In this document: piece by piece, positions 7,718 to 20,820 of the stretch
How positions within the stretch are numbered: position 1 is the first letter of the stretch
Layout of the letters: every line of letters begins with the position of its first letter
Assembly (NCBI RefSeq): GCF_018614955.1
Contig: NZ_JAGGNV010000027.1
Location: 205,420 to 269,419, forward strand
Direction: 5' to 3'
Origin: Variovorax paradoxus
GTDB taxonomy: Bacteria; Pseudomonadota; Gammaproteobacteria; Burkholderiales; Burkholderiaceae_C
Length of the DNA: 64,000 bases
Notes under the pieces: generated by a model
The model's database searches: none
Seen by the model: only the letters and a program-made list of their open reading frames with translations
Told to the model about the DNA's origin: nothing
Translations under genes and position numbers: made by a program

Positions 7718-9547
7718 ATGCAGAGGAATTGCCGGTTCGATCTTCGGGTGCTGATCCGCATGGCGTGCATCGCGGCCGCGGCCGGGCTTGCGGCATGCGG
7801 CGGCGGAGGCGGCGGCCATGGCGGTGTCGCGGTGCCGCCCCCCAGCCAGACGAAACTGAGCTGCGACGACTCGATCAAGAGCGGCTTCAAACCGGACGCC
7901 AACACCACCGTGCTGCTGGTCAAGGCCTTCAAGACCGGCGACCCGCTGCTCCTGACCGGAACGCCGACGCCCACAACGCCCACGGCGACCACCGACGTCT
8001 GCGTCGTGAAGCTTCTGGTCGGGCCAGGCAATCCCGGCCCGGCGGATGCCCCGTCGACATCGCCCGGCGTAGGCATCGAGGTTTGGCTGCCCAATGAGGC
8101 GAAGTGGAACCAGCGGGTGCATGTGAAGGGCGGCGGCGGCTGGGCCGGCGGCGTCCACACCTCGCTCACGGCGCTCGCGGGCCTCACCGGCGGCACCGCC
8201 GGCGCACCGGCGCAAACCGCGATGGTCGAAGGCGCGGTCTCGGCCAGCACCGACACCGGCCATGCCAATACCGCCAACGGCGGTTCCTTCGCGATGAGGC
8301 CTGACGGGACCATCAACATCCTGCTGTGGAACGACTTCGCGCAGCGCGGCATCCACGAGATGGCGGTCAAGACCAAGGCGCTGGCCGCTGCCTTCTATGG
8401 CACGCCCGCCAAGTTCGCGTACTGGAACGGCTTCTCCACCGGCGGTCGCCAGGGCCACATGGAAGCGCAGGCGAATCCGGCCGACTTCGACGGCATCCTG
8501 GCCGGCGCGCCGGCCATCAACTGGACCAAGTTCATCACCGCCGAGCTCTATCCGCAGATCGTCTACCAGCGCGACCTGGGCGGCGTGCCACTCACGCCGG
8601 CCCAGCTCACGCTGATGGGCAACGCCGCCATCAACGCCTGCGACGTGGTGAACAGCCAGCATCTCGGCTACATCCCCGACCCATCGCAATGCCGCTACGA
8701 CCCATTGCTGGACGCCAGCGTGCTGTGCGCGAGCAGCGGCGGAACGGGGCCCGCCGGCAGCTGCGTCACGGCCGCCCAGGCGCTGGCGATGAACAAGATC
8801 TGGTACGGCCAGACCGCCGACGGCTCCGTGCCTTCGCCCTCGGCGGACAACGGCTTCGCGACCTCGCCCTCGGTCTCGGCCAACCAGCGCTGGTACGGGC
8901 TCACGCGCGGCACCAATCAGAGCGGGCTCGCCGGTCCCACACCCTTCAGCATCGCGACCGACATGGTGGCGCTCGAGCTGCAGGACCCGACCTGGGCCCA
9001 GCCCAACTTCATCAACGCGACGGGCAATGGCATCGATCGCTGGAAGACGCTGTCCTATGCGGCTCTCTCGAACGCCTACGACCAGGGCGTCGCCCTCCAA
9101 TCCGCGTTCGCCAACATCAACACGGACGAACCGGACCTCGGCCGCTTCGCGGCGCGCGGCGCCAAGATGCTGGTCTACCACGGCCTGTCGGACACGCTGA
9201 TCCCGCCGCAGGGCACGACCCACTACTACACGCGCCTGTCGGACCGCATGGGCGGCGATGCGGTCGTGCGCAACTTCTACCGGCTCTTCCTGGTGCCGGG
9301 CATGGCCCACGGCTTCAGCAACGGCACCACCAATCCGGCCGCGAATCCGCCGCTGCCGACGATCAATCTGCTCTACACGGCGCTCACGGCCTGGGTGGAA
9401 GGCGGCAATTCGCCGGAGCGCATCGACATCTCGGCCGCCGCCAGCGGCAGCTCGCCGGCCAGTTCGCGGCCGATCTGCATGTATCCGACCAAGGCCACGC
9501 TGACCGGCGGCGATCCGCGCGTGGCGGCATCGTACGTCTGCTCCTGA
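7718..9547 (+). CDS. Tannase/feruloyl esterase family lipoprotein
   Basis: This 609-residue protein has a lipoprotein signal peptide ending LAAC (residues 21-24), then a glycine run. The body matches the tannase/feruloyl esterase family. A GGGGWAGG oxyanion segment and the nucleophile elbow GFSTGGRQG are present. A late Asp in HGLSDTLIPP and a His in VPGMAHGFS complete the triad. Family enzymes hydrolyse plant phenolic esters or related aromatic esters. A GGAGG ribosome site precedes the ATG. The substrate cannot be read from the sequence. Confidence 0.88.
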   Translation: MQRNCRFDLRVLIRMACIAAAAGLAACGGGGGGHGGVAVPPPSQTKLSCDDSIKSGFKPDANTTVLLVKAFKTGDPLLLTGTPTPTTPTATTDVCVVKLLVGPGNPGPADAPSTSPGVGIEVWLPNEAKWNQRVHVKGGGGWAGGVHTSLTALAGLTGGTAGAPAQTAMVEGAVSASTDTGHANTANGGSFAMRPDGTINILLWNDFAQRGIHEMAVKTKALAAAFYGTPAKFAYWNGFSTGGRQGHMEAQANPADFDGILAGAPAINWTKFITAELYPQIVYQRDLGGVPLTPAQLTLMGNAAINACDVVNSQHLGYIPDPSQCRYDPLLDASVLCASSGGTGPAGSCVTAAQALAMNKIWYGQTADGSVPSPSADNGFATSPSVSANQRWYGLTRGTNQSGLAGPTPFSIATDMVALELQDPTWAQPNFINATGNGIDRWKTLSYAALSNAYDQGVALQSAFANINTDEPDLGRFAARGAKMLVYHGLSDTLIPPQGTTHYYTRLSDRMGGDAVVRNFYRLFLVPGMAHGFSNGTTNPAANPPLPTINLLYTALTAWVEGGNSPERIDISAAASGSSPASSRPICMYPTKATLTGGDPRVAASYVCS

Positions 9548-9557
9548 TGCTCGACGC

Positions 9558-10781
9558 CTAGGGCGGCGGCAGCTCCGCCGCCCTGCGCATCGCCGGCCAG
9601 GCGCCGACCGTCAGCGCGCGCAGCGCCCACTCCACAGGCCCGTAGCTGAAGCGGCGCAGCCACAGGCGGCTGGCGGCCAGCTGGCCCGCGAAGATGATCG
9701 ATGCGATCAGCATGCAGGCCGCCGGCGAGACGCGGCCCATCCAGCCCAGCCCGTAGGCCGTGAAGATCAGCGCGCAGACGAGCGACTGCATGAGGTAGTT
9801 GCTCAGGGCCATGCGCCCCGCTGGCGCCAGCAGCCGGGCGATGCGCATGCCGCGTGCGCGCTCGAACAGCATCATCGCGAGCCCGACATAGGCGGCGCTC
9901 AGGAAGGGCGCGCTCAAGAGGCTCACGGCCAGGCCCACGATCTCCCAGCCGGAGCCGATCCGGTAGACCGTGGCCGTCGCATAGACCAGCGCGCCGGGCA
10001 GGCCCACCGCCAGGCCCCAGCCGGCCAGGCGTCGCCAAAGTCCGCGGTAGCGGTCGAGCCGCGCGAACATGCGGCGCTTGCCGGCCATGAAGCCGAGCAT
10101 GAACATGGCGAGCGCGCAGGGGCCCTGGATCAGCACCACGATCCACCAGGTCTGGCCGAGTTCCTGCAGGCGCTGGGCGACCACCGTCGCCGGCGTGCCC
10201 AGCCAGGCCATTTGCGCGGCGCTCGCGCGCGCCGCGGCGCCGGCGACGTCAACGGTCTCGCCGGCGTGGATGCGGAGCCCGCCGAGCACGGCCATGACGG
10301 CCGCGGGCATCAGCGTGAGTACGCAGGCGCGCCAGGCCGCCTGGGCATCGGTCTGCTGGCGCAGCCAGAGCAGGACCAGGCCCAGCACGGCATAGGTGCC
10401 GAGGATGTCGCCGTGAAACAGCCACACCGCATGTGCGGCGCCGATGAGCCAGAGCCCGAGCAGGCGGCGCAGCATCCTCGGCTCGAAGGCTTTGCCGCTG
10501 CGCTCGGCCGCATTCATCTGCAGCGTGAAGCTGTAGCCGAACAGGAAGGAGAAGAGCAGGTAGAACTTGGTCTCGAACAGGAAGGCCACGAGCCAGCGCA
10601 CGGCGCGGTCCACGGGCCGGGCGAAGGCCGGGTCGGGCGCGGCCATCCCGAAGTATGCCGAGGCGAAGGCCGCGATGTTGACCATCAGGATGCCCAGGAG
10701 CGCAAAGCCGCGCAGCGCATCCAGGTGCAGCAGCCGCGTCGGCTGAAGCGCGCGGGCCCCGTGCGGAGAAGCGTCGTTCAT
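9558..10781 (-). CDS. DUF418 family (YeiB-like) inner-membrane protein
   Basis: This 407-residue polytopic protein has about 8-10 hydrophobic spans. It opens with the family hallmark LDALRGFALLGILMVNI. The FLFGYSF stretch and a C-terminal DUF418 region (FSYGPVEWALRALT) are present. YeiB/DUF418 proteins resemble acyltransferase-3-type membrane proteins, but their activity is not established. It converges on the tannase gene with a gap of 10 bases. Confidence 0.88.
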   Translation of the reverse strand: MNDASPHGARALQPTRLLHLDALRGFALLGILMVNIAAFASAYFGMAAPDPAFARPVDRAVRWLVAFLFETKFYLLFSFLFGYSFTLQMNAAERSGKAFEPRMLRRLLGLWLIGAAHAVWLFHGDILGTYAVLGLVLLWLRQQTDAQAAWRACVLTLMPAAVMAVLGGLRIHAGETVDVAGAAARASAAQMAWLGTPATVVAQRLQELGQTWWIVVLIQGPCALAMFMLGFMAGKRRMFARLDRYRGLWRRLAGWGLAVGLPGALVYATATVYRIGSGWEIVGLAVSLLSAPFLSAAYVGLAMMLFERARGMRIARLLAPAGRMALSNYLMQSLVCALIFTAYGLGWMGRVSPAACMLIASIIFAGQLAASRLWLRRFSYGPVEWALRALTVGAWPAMRRAAELPPP

Positions 10782-10811
10782 GACGCATCGTAGGGCCCGC
10801 GCGTGACCGGG

Positions 10812-11264
10812 CTATGCCTTCTCGGGAATCGGGTTGCGGAAGCTCACGTTGAGAAGGTTCCAGGCATTGATGACTGCGATCGTGAAGCCGAGCTCGACGA
10901 TCTCGACGTCTGTGAAGTGCGGCTTCAGCCGCGCGAACTCCTCGTCGCTCGCATCGCTGTGCGGCGTGGCGTTGACGAGCTCCGCCCAGCGCAGCGCGGC
11001 GCGCTCGCGTTCGCTGAAGAAGGGCGCCTCGCGCCAGCCTGCGAGGGCGTTGAGATGGCGAGGATCGACCTCCAGCCGGATCAGGTCGCGCCAGTGCATG
11101 TCGATGCAGTAGCCGCAGCCGTTGATCTGCGAGAGCCGCAGCAGCACGAGGTCGACGAGACGGCTGCCGAGCGAGCCTTTATGGACGGCAGCGGAGGTGT
11201 CGAGCAGCCCCTGGAAAGCCTTGGGAGCGAGCTGATAGTAGGGAAGACGGGCGGTGTGTGCCAT
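10812..11264 (-). CDS. Carboxymuconolactone decarboxylase / AhpD-like protein
   Basis: This 150-residue protein carries the AhpD-type redox motif CGYCIDMHW (Cys-x-x-Cys...His), the signature of alkylhydroperoxidase-like CMD proteins that may reduce peroxides. Helices around LVDLVLLRLSQING and ERAALRWAELVN fit the all-helical CMD fold. The start at 11264 (MAHTARLP) is chosen because an extra upstream in-frame stretch has no conservation. It is divergent from aspA. Confidence 0.87.
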   Translation of the reverse strand: MAHTARLPYYQLAPKAFQGLLDTSAAVHKGSLGSRLVDLVLLRLSQINGCGYCIDMHWRDLIRLEVDPRHLNALAGWREAPFFSERERAALRWAELVNATPHSDASDEEFARLKPHFTDVEIVELGFTIAVINAWNLLNVSFRNPIPEKA

Positions 11265-11426
11265 GAAAAAGTCCTTGGTTGCATCAGGACGGCCGCCCCA
11301 TGCGGCCTTCCATGCACTCAAGACGCGACAGGGCCCGCGTTTGTGACAGCGGCGGGAGTACGCTGTTGCGGGCACGGGCCGATCCGCCGACCATAGCCTT
11401 CAATTTCATTCACCGAGGAACAAGCC

Positions 11427-12851
11427 ATGAGCCAGAAGATGCGCATCGAACACGACCTGCTGGGTGACCGCGAGGTGCCCGACGAGGTCTACTACGGCGT
11501 GCACACGCTGCGCGCCAAGGAGAACTTCCAGATCTCGGGCACGACCATCTCGTCCTACCCGGAGCTGGTGGTGGCGCTTGCCTCGGTCAAGCAGGCGGCC
11601 GCCGAGGCCAACACCGAGCTGGGCCTGCTGCCCGCCGAGCTGCGCGACGCGATCGTCGCTGCCTGCAAGGAAATCCGCGGCGGCGCGCTGCACGAGCAGT
11701 TCGTGGTCGACGTGATCCAGGGCGGCGCCGGCACCTCGACCAACATGAACGCCAACGAGGTGGTCTGCAACCGCGCGCTCGAGATCATGGGCCACCGCAG
11801 GGGCGAGTACCAGTACCTGCATCCCAACGAGCACGTCAACATGGCGCAGAGCACCAACGACGTCTATCCGACCGCGATCCGCATCGCCACCTGCTTCGCG
11901 ATCGAAGAGCTGCTCGCGGCCATGGACTATCTTCGCGAAGCCTTCGATGCCAAGGCCAAGGAGTTCGCGCACCTGCTGAAGATCGGCCGCACCCAGCTGC
12001 AGGACGCGGTGCCGATGACGCTGGGCCAGGAGTTCTCGACCTACGCGGTCATGCTGGAGGAAGACATCGCGCGCCTGACCGAGGCCTCGGCCCTGATCCG
12101 CGAAGTCAACCTCGGCGCCACGGCCATCGGCACCGGCATCACCGCGCATCCCGAGTACGCGGGCAAGGCGCTGGCCGCGCTGCGCGGCATCACCGGCCTC
12201 GATCTTTCCACCGCGCCCAACCTGATCGAGGCGACCCAGGATTGCGGCGCCTTCGTGCAGTTGTCGGGCGTGTTGAAGCGCATCGCGGTCAAGCTGTCGA
12301 AAACCTGCAACGACCTGCGGCTGCTCTCCAGCGGCCCGCGCTCGGGCTTCGGCGAGATCAACCTGCCGCCGATGCAGGCCGGCTCGTCGATCATGCCGGG
12401 CAAGGTCAACCCGGTGATTCCGGAGGTCGTCAACCAGGTCGCCTTCGAGGTGTTCGGCAACGACCTGACCGTGACCTTCGCGGCCGAGGCCGGGCAGCTG
12501 CAGTTGAACGCTTTCGAGCCGATCATCGCGAGCGCGCTGTTCCGCAGCTTCAAGCACCTGACCAACGGCTGCATGACGCTGGCCGACCTGTGCGTGAAAG
12601 GCATCACCGCCAATCCGGACCGGCTGCGCGAGAGCATCGAGCGCTCGATTTCGCTGGTGACGGCGCTGAATCCGATCATCGGCTACAAGGAAGCGACCGA
12701 GGTCGCGGCCGAGGCCTTCGCCAACGGCACCAACGTGCGCGAGGTGGTGCTGCGCCGCAAGCTGATGACCGAGGCCGAACTCGAAGACGCGCTGCGCCAC
12801 GAGGTGCTGACGCAGCCGCGCGCCTACGAGAAGGCGCAGAAGGCCGGCTGA
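11427..12851 (+). CDS. aspA: Aspartate ammonia-lyase
   Basis: This 474-residue cytoplasmic enzyme converts L-aspartate to fumarate and ammonia. The fumarase/aspartase signature GSSIMPGKVNPVIPE is near residues 318-332 and carries the mobile-loop catalytic Ser. The substrate-binding GGAGTSTNMNANEV and the STNDVYPTA block are also present. The family order and length match AspA rather than class II fumarase. A GAGGAA ribosome site precedes the ATG. It has no operon partner. Confidence 0.95.
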   Translation: MSQKMRIEHDLLGDREVPDEVYYGVHTLRAKENFQISGTTISSYPELVVALASVKQAAAEANTELGLLPAELRDAIVAACKEIRGGALHEQFVVDVIQGGAGTSTNMNANEVVCNRALEIMGHRRGEYQYLHPNEHVNMAQSTNDVYPTAIRIATCFAIEELLAAMDYLREAFDAKAKEFAHLLKIGRTQLQDAVPMTLGQEFSTYAVMLEEDIARLTEASALIREVNLGATAIGTGITAHPEYAGKALAALRGITGLDLSTAPNLIEATQDCGAFVQLSGVLKRIAVKLSKTCNDLRLLSSGPRSGFGEINLPPMQAGSSIMPGKVNPVIPEVVNQVAFEVFGNDLTVTFAAEAGQLQLNAFEPIIASALFRSFKHLTNGCMTLADLCVKGITANPDRLRESIERSISLVTALNPIIGYKEATEVAAEAFANGTNVREVVLRRKLMTEAELEDALRHEVLTQPRAYEKAQKAG

Positions 12852-12873
12852 AGCGGCTTGCTTCGCGCAGGCC

Positions 12874-13164
12874 TCACGGCATCAGGCCGATGATCTTCTT
12901 GATCTCCGAGGCCGAGTAGGCGCGCAGCGTTTGCGAACGCACATTGCCGAGCGAGCCGACGCTGAGCAGCGTGGCCATCGCCGCTTCGTCGCTGCCTTCG
13001 GTCGTGACCACCAGGTCGTAGCTGCCGGTGGTCCAGTGAATGCTCTTGACGGCGAGGCCCAGCTTGCTCGCCAGGGCCGCGAACGCCTCGGCGCGGCTCG
13101 GCGACTCCTTGACATTGCGGATGCCCTGGTCCGTGAAGTTGATGAGCGAGATATAGGTGGCCAT
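12874..13164 (-). CDS. GYD-domain protein
   Basis: This 96-residue protein is of the GYD family, recognised by the start YISLINFTDQGIRNV and the GSYDLVVTTEGSDEAAMA block. GYD proteins are small ferredoxin-like-fold proteins of unknown function. A GGGAAG ribosome site precedes the ATG at 13164. It converges on aspA with 22 bases between stops and appears monocistronic. Confidence 0.85.
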   Translation of the reverse strand: MATYISLINFTDQGIRNVKESPSRAEAFAALASKLGLAVKSIHWTTGSYDLVVTTEGSDEAAMATLLSVGSLGNVRSQTLRAYSASEIKKIIGLMP

Positions 13165-13315
13165 GGTGCTTCCCTCGTTGCAGGTGGAGGCCTGGCCGCC
13201 GCGGCCGCGGCACAAAGCCCTGGAGGGGATGACATCGAGCCGCGATCCCCGGAGACGGATCGCTCAAACTCAATATAGGCGGCGTGCCCGCCGAATTCCA
13301 TTCGGCGGCCGTTCG

Positions 13316-13645
13316 CTACCGGACGGAGTCGAGGAGTTCCCCGAGCTCGCGCCGGATCTCGTCCGCGCTGCCGGGCCGCACCAGGCGGCCCAGCTCCTTG
13401 CCGTCGCGCATGAAGATCAGCGTCGGCCACAGCTTGATGCCGAAGGAGCGGCCCAGCGGCCGTCCGCTGGCGTCTTCGATCTTGAGATGGCGCAGCGGCG
13501 GCACCTCGGCCAGCGCCTTGGCGAGCAGCGGCTGCGCCGCCTTGCAGATGCCGCACCAGGGGGCGCCGAATTCGAGGAGCGTGGGGCCGGAGAGCGTGTC
13601 GACTTCGCTGCGCGAAGGCTCGACCGGGGCGTAGGAATCGTTCAT
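13316..13645 (-). CDS. Thioredoxin family protein with CGIC active site
   Basis: This 109-residue single-domain thioredoxin has the active site in FGAPWCGICKAAQP (Cys near residues 32 and 35) and the cis-Pro in KLWPTLIFM. The usual CGPC is changed to CGIC, which generally shifts redox potential. There is no signal peptide, so it acts in the cytoplasm. It lies 26 bases downstream of the GAF/Fis regulator on the same strand and may be co-transcribed with it. Confidence 0.88.
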   Translation of the reverse strand: MNDSYAPVEPSRSEVDTLSGPTLLEFGAPWCGICKAAQPLLAKALAEVPPLRHLKIEDASGRPLGRSFGIKLWPTLIFMRDGKELGRLVRPGSADEIRRELGELLDSVR

Positions 13646-13671
13646 CGCTCCATTCTGCGTTGGGCTGCGAT

Positions 13672-14778
13672 TTATTGCCGGCGCCGGGCCAGTTTGCGGT
13701 AGACGGTGGCACGGCTGATGCCGAGCGTGCGCGCGGCCTCGGCCACGTTGCCGCGCGCGTCGTCCACCGCGCGGCGGATCAGCGCGGTTTCGAGGTCGCG
13801 CAGCTGCGGGCGCTCCTGGCTTGCGCCACGCGGTGCGCGGTGCGCGAGCTGCGGATGGGCCTGCACGCGCAGGCCTGACCACAGCGGCACTTCGAGCGCA
13901 GTGTCGCCGCGCCGCGCCGCATCGAAGAGCATCTGCGGCGGCAGCGCGAACAGATCGTTGCAGTGCAGCGTCGGGTCGGTGCCCAGCGGCTGGTGAAGCA
14001 TCTGGCGCGCGGCGGTATTGGCGCCGGTCACGCGGCCGTCGGCGTCGATGCACAGCAGGCCCTCGGTGGCCGGCCCTGCGGCATAGCCCGGCCAATCGAT
14101 GCGCAGCAGCAGTTCGCAGGGCAAGGCGAGCATCAGCGCGTTCTCGATGCTGCGCGCCGAGAGCGCGGCCAGGTGCCGCAGCTCGGGGCGTTCGACCACC
14201 TGCACGCCGGTCAGGTCCAGCATGCCGATGCATTGGCCCTGCGGTCCGAACAGCGGCGCACCGGCGCAGCTGTAGATGCCGGTGTCATCGAAGAAATGCT
14301 CGTTGCGGTGCAGCCATACCGATTCGCGTTCGGCCAGCGCCGCGCCGATGGCGGTGGTGCCGACCGCGCGCTCGGAAAGATCGACGCCGATGCGCGCGAT
14401 GTCGCGCGCGTGGCGGACCGCGGGATCGCTGCCGCCGGGCAGGGCGCCGACGTCGATTACGACGCCTTCGGCATCGGTCAGGACGGCGAAGTAGTGCGTA
14501 TCGGCGATCGCGCGCGACAGCTTGTCGAGCACCGGACGCGCGGCCGAGACCAGGGCCCGGTTGCGCTCCGCGACATGCCGGGCAGCCGCCGCCGAGACCG
14601 GATCGAAGCAGACGCGCTGCTGCGGCCGGTGGCCGGCCGCCAGGCAGCGTTGCCACGAGCGGATGAGCCAGGGTTCGATGCGGGCGCCGCGCGGATCCGC
14701 GGCTTCACCTTCGATCCATTCGCGCCGCGCTTGTGCGATGGAGAAGGAGCGTTCGGGCGCGGCGGAGTAGGTGGTCAT
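13672..14778 (-). CDS. GAF-Fis transcriptional regulator lacking the AAA+ domain
   Basis: This 368-residue protein has an N-terminal region with RSWQRCLAAGH typical of AcoR-type activators. A GAF domain spans about residues 75-210. A PAS-like segment follows (GLLCIDADGRVTGANTAA), and a C-terminal Fis helix-turn-helix ends the protein (NVAEAARTLGISRATVYRKL). The sigma54-interacting AAA+ module with GAFTGA is absent, so it should act as a conventional DNA-binding regulator. It is divergent from the molybdenum hydroxylase operon and is its likely regulator. Confidence 0.85.
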   Translation of the reverse strand: MTTYSAAPERSFSIAQARREWIEGEAADPRGARIEPWLIRSWQRCLAAGHRPQQRVCFDPVSAAAARHVAERNRALVSAARPVLDKLSRAIADTHYFAVLTDAEGVVIDVGALPGGSDPAVRHARDIARIGVDLSERAVGTTAIGAALAERESVWLHRNEHFFDDTGIYSCAGAPLFGPQGQCIGMLDLTGVQVVERPELRHLAALSARSIENALMLALPCELLLRIDWPGYAAGPATEGLLCIDADGRVTGANTAARQMLHQPLGTDPTLHCNDLFALPPQMLFDAARRGDTALEVPLWSGLRVQAHPQLAHRAPRGASQERPQLRDLETALIRRAVDDARGNVAEAARTLGISRATVYRKLARRRQ

Positions 14779-14818
14779 CGTGTTTCATTTTGAGAATTTC
14801 AAGCGCGCACTGCAAGCG

Positions 14819-14836
14819 CCTAGGGTTTTGCCTAGG
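14819..14836. promoter_or_regulatory. Paired CCTAGG elements upstream of the molybdenum hydroxylase operon
   Basis: Two palindromic hexamers CCTAGG, 6 bases apart, lie midway in the 126-bp gap between the GAF-Fis regulator and the 2Fe-2S subunit gene. CTAG is rare in enteric genomes and generally infrequent in high-GC DNA. A TTGA-N5-TCAA element lies nearby at about 14791-14803. Either could be a binding site for the divergent regulator. No direct evidence supports this. Confidence 0.35.
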
Positions 14837-14904
14837 ATGGTGCCCTTGCCCGGCGTCCAAGATTCCAGTTGCCCAGCCATCTCACCCACAACGGAGACAG
14901 CCAC

Positions 14905-15399
14905 ATGCAGGTTCCATTCACGGTCAACGGCCGCGAGGTCACGGTCGACGCGCCCCCCAACACCTTTCTCGTGCAGGCGCTGCGCGAGCATCTCCACCTG
15001 ACCGGAACGCACGTGGGATGCGACACCGCCCAGTGCGGCGCCTGCACCGTCCAAGTCAACGGCCGCGCGGTCAAGTCATGCAACGTGCTGGTGGCGCAGG
15101 TGAGCGGCGCGAAGATCACGACCATCGAAGGCATCGCCCAGCCCGACGGCACCATGCACCCGATGCAGGCGGCCTTCAAGGAGTGCCACGGCCTGCAATG
15201 CGGCTTCTGCACACCGGGCATGGTGATGAGCGCCATCGACCTGTGCACGCACCATCCCAAGGCCAGCGAAACCGAGATCCGCGAGCTGCTGGACGGCAAC
15301 ATGTGCCGCTGCACCGGCTACCAGAACATCGTCAAGGCAGTGCAGATGGGCGGCGAGGCCATGGCCGCCGCACCGGCCAAAGCCGCTGCCACGGCATAA
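14905..15399 (+). CDS. coxS: Molybdenum hydroxylase small (2Fe-2S) subunit, CoxS type
   Basis: This 164-residue electron-transfer subunit carries two [2Fe-2S] clusters. The N-terminal plant-type cluster uses Cys39, Cys44, Cys47 and Cys59. The C-terminal helical cluster uses Cys99, Cys102, Cys134 and Cys136 in QCGFCTPGM and MCRCTGY. It passes electrons from the molybdenum site of the large subunit to FAD of the medium subunit. A GGAG ribosome site precedes the ATG at 14905. It is the first gene of the operon. Confidence 0.95.
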   Translation: MQVPFTVNGREVTVDAPPNTFLVQALREHLHLTGTHVGCDTAQCGACTVQVNGRAVKSCNVLVAQVSGAKITTIEGIAQPDGTMHPMQAAFKECHGLQCGFCTPGMVMSAIDLCTHHPKASETEIRELLDGNMCRCTGYQNIVKAVQMGGEAMAAAPAKAAATA

Positions 15400-15410
15400 G
15401 GAGCAGCATC

Positions 15411-17855
<2,445 letters not shown>

Positions 17856-17874
17856 CCATCGAAGGAACCACACC

Positions 17875-18666
17875 ATGTACGCCTTCACCCTCGAACGTCC
17901 CGCCAACGTCGCCGACGCAGCCAAGCTGGCCGCGGCCGGCGGCAAGGTGCTCGCCGGCGGCCAGACGCTGCTGGCCTCGATGAAGCTGCGCCTGTCGGCG
18001 CCCGAACAACTGGTCGACCTCGGCGGCATCAAGGAACTCGCCGGCATCAAGAAGGAAGGCAATGCCTTCGTGATCGGTGCGATGACGCGGCACCTCGATG
18101 TCGGCAGCCATGCCGAGATCAAGGCGGCTTTTCCCGCGCTGGCCTGGCTGGCCGACCACATCGGCGACCGGCAGGTGCGTGCCATGGGCACCATCGGCGG
18201 TTCGGTGGCCAACAACGATCCGGCGGCCTGCTACCCGAGCGCGGTGCTGGCCTCGGGCGCGACCGTCGTCACCAGCAAGCGCGAGATCGCGGCCGACGAT
18301 TTCTTCCTCGGCCTCTTCACCACCGCGCTGGAAGAGGACGAGCTCATCACCGCGATCCGCTTCCCGATCCCGAAGCGCGCCGCCTACGAGAAGCTGCGCC
18401 AGAAGGCCTCGAACTTCCCGTTGGTCGGCGTGTTCGTCACGCAAGGCGACAGCGGCGTGCGCGTCGCGGTCACCGGCGCGGGCAACGGCGTGTTCCGGCA
18501 CAAGGGGCTGGAAGATGCGCTTACGAAGAGTTTCTCCCCCGAAGCAGCGGCCGGCGTGAAGATCGACTCGAGCGATCTCAACAGCGACCTGCATGCCTCG
18601 GCGGCCTACCGCGCCAACCTGATCAACGTACTCACACAGCGCGCTGTGAAAAAGGCGTTGGGCTAA
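17875..18666 (+). CDS. coxM: Molybdenum hydroxylase FAD-binding medium subunit
   Basis: This 263-residue subunit binds FAD through the AGGQTLLASMKLRL loop near residues 23-40 and the TIGGSVANNDPAACYP block near residues 105-120. Both are standard for CoxM/XdhB-type flavoproteins. It passes electrons from the iron-sulfur subunit to the respiratory chain or another acceptor. It follows coxL by 19 bases and begins after GAAGGAA. The gene order S-L-M differs from the M-S-L order of the classical cox operon. Confidence 0.94.
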   Translation: MYAFTLERPANVADAAKLAAAGGKVLAGGQTLLASMKLRLSAPEQLVDLGGIKELAGIKKEGNAFVIGAMTRHLDVGSHAEIKAAFPALAWLADHIGDRQVRAMGTIGGSVANNDPAACYPSAVLASGATVVTSKREIAADDFFLGLFTTALEEDELITAIRFPIPKRAAYEKLRQKASNFPLVGVFVTQGDSGVRVAVTGAGNGVFRHKGLEDALTKSFSPEAAAGVKIDSSDLNSDLHASAAYRANLINVLTQRAVKKALG

Positions 18667-18675
18667 GCTGGCGAG

Positions 18676-19601
<926 letters not shown>

Positions 19602-19605
<4 letters not shown>

Positions 19606-20801
19606 GCGTTCCACAGTTAGGGGACGCGCGCCGGGGCAAGCTGGCCGGCAACATGATGGGTTTCGGCCGGGCGCTGCGCCGCGCCGGCGTGCGGACCGAT
19701 TCGGCGCGCATCGCGCTCGCTGCCGATGCCGCGACGCTGGTCGGCGTCGACAGCCGGCTCGACCTGGCGGCCGCGATGGAGGCCGTGATGATCAGCCGCG
19801 AGCAGGACCGCCTGGTGTTTCGCGAACTCTTCGATGCCTGGTTCCGCGACCCCGAACTCGCCAACAAGCTGCTCGCCCAGATGCTGCCGAGCGCCGAAGG
19901 CAAGGCCGAGCCTTCGATGCGCCGGCCGCGCGTGCGCGAGGCGCTCGCGGCGCCGCGCGATCCGGTCAAGCCCGCACAAACCGAGCGCGAGATCGACTTC
20001 GACGCCGCGATGACGGCGAGCGATCGCCGGCGGGTGCACCACGCCGACTTCAACGCGCTGGGCGCCGCCGAGTACCGCCTGGTGGAGCGGCTGGCCCGCG
20101 ACATTGCGCTGCCGGTGCCGGCGCTGCCCTCGCGCCGCCTGCGCGTGACCGGCGATGCCGGCGCGCATTCGCGCATGCACTGGCCCGGCGTCTGGCACGA
20201 GGCCGGGCGCACCGGCGGCGAGATGCTGCGCCTGCCGCGGCTCTCGCGGCGCAAGCAGCCGCTGCCCTTGCTGGTGCTGGTCGACGTCTCCGGATCGATG
20301 GAGCGCTATGCGCGCCTGCTGCTGGCCTTTCTGCATGCGGCGACGCGCCGCGCCGGCCGCCGCGACGTGTTCGCCTTCGGCACCCAGTTGACCGACCTGA
20401 CGCCGGCCTTCCGCATCGCCGACACCGACGCGATGCTGGCGGCAGCCGGCGAGGCCATCGCCGATTTCGCCGGCGGCACGCGCTTCGGCGCATCGCTCGG
20501 CGAACTGCGCGAGCGCCATGCGCGCCGCCTGACCGGCCGTCGCACGCTGGTGCTGGTGATCAGCGACGGCCTGGACACCGGCGAGCCCGAAACGCTGGAG
20601 CGCGAGCTGCTGTGGCTCAAGCGCCATTCGCGGCGCGTGCTGTGGCTCAACCCGCTGCTGCGCTACGAAGGCTATGCGCCGCTCGCGCGCGGCGCGGCCG
20701 TTCTGCACCGCCATGCAGATGCGATGCTCGCGGTTCACAATCTCAATGCACTCGAACAACTGGCCACGAGCCTCGCCGCCTTGATGCGCTCCGGCCGATA
20801 G
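19602..20801 (+). CDS. VWA-domain protein, CoxE-like
   Basis: This 399-residue protein starts at a GTG overlapping the MoxR stop. The C-terminal half is a von Willebrand A domain with the MIDAS motif DVSGSME at about residues 228-234 and a later ISDGLDTGEP loop. The N-terminal half is the CoxE-specific helical region. MoxR and VWA partners act together to insert or modify metal centres of target enzymes. The adjacency and overlap support that pairing here. Confidence 0.92.
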
Positions 20802-20820
20802 ACAACACAAGGAAACCACC

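Noticed and set aside
7676..9310. 544-codon open frame antisense to the tannase gene
   Set aside because: Shadow of a conserved lipoprotein esterase. No start context or domain.
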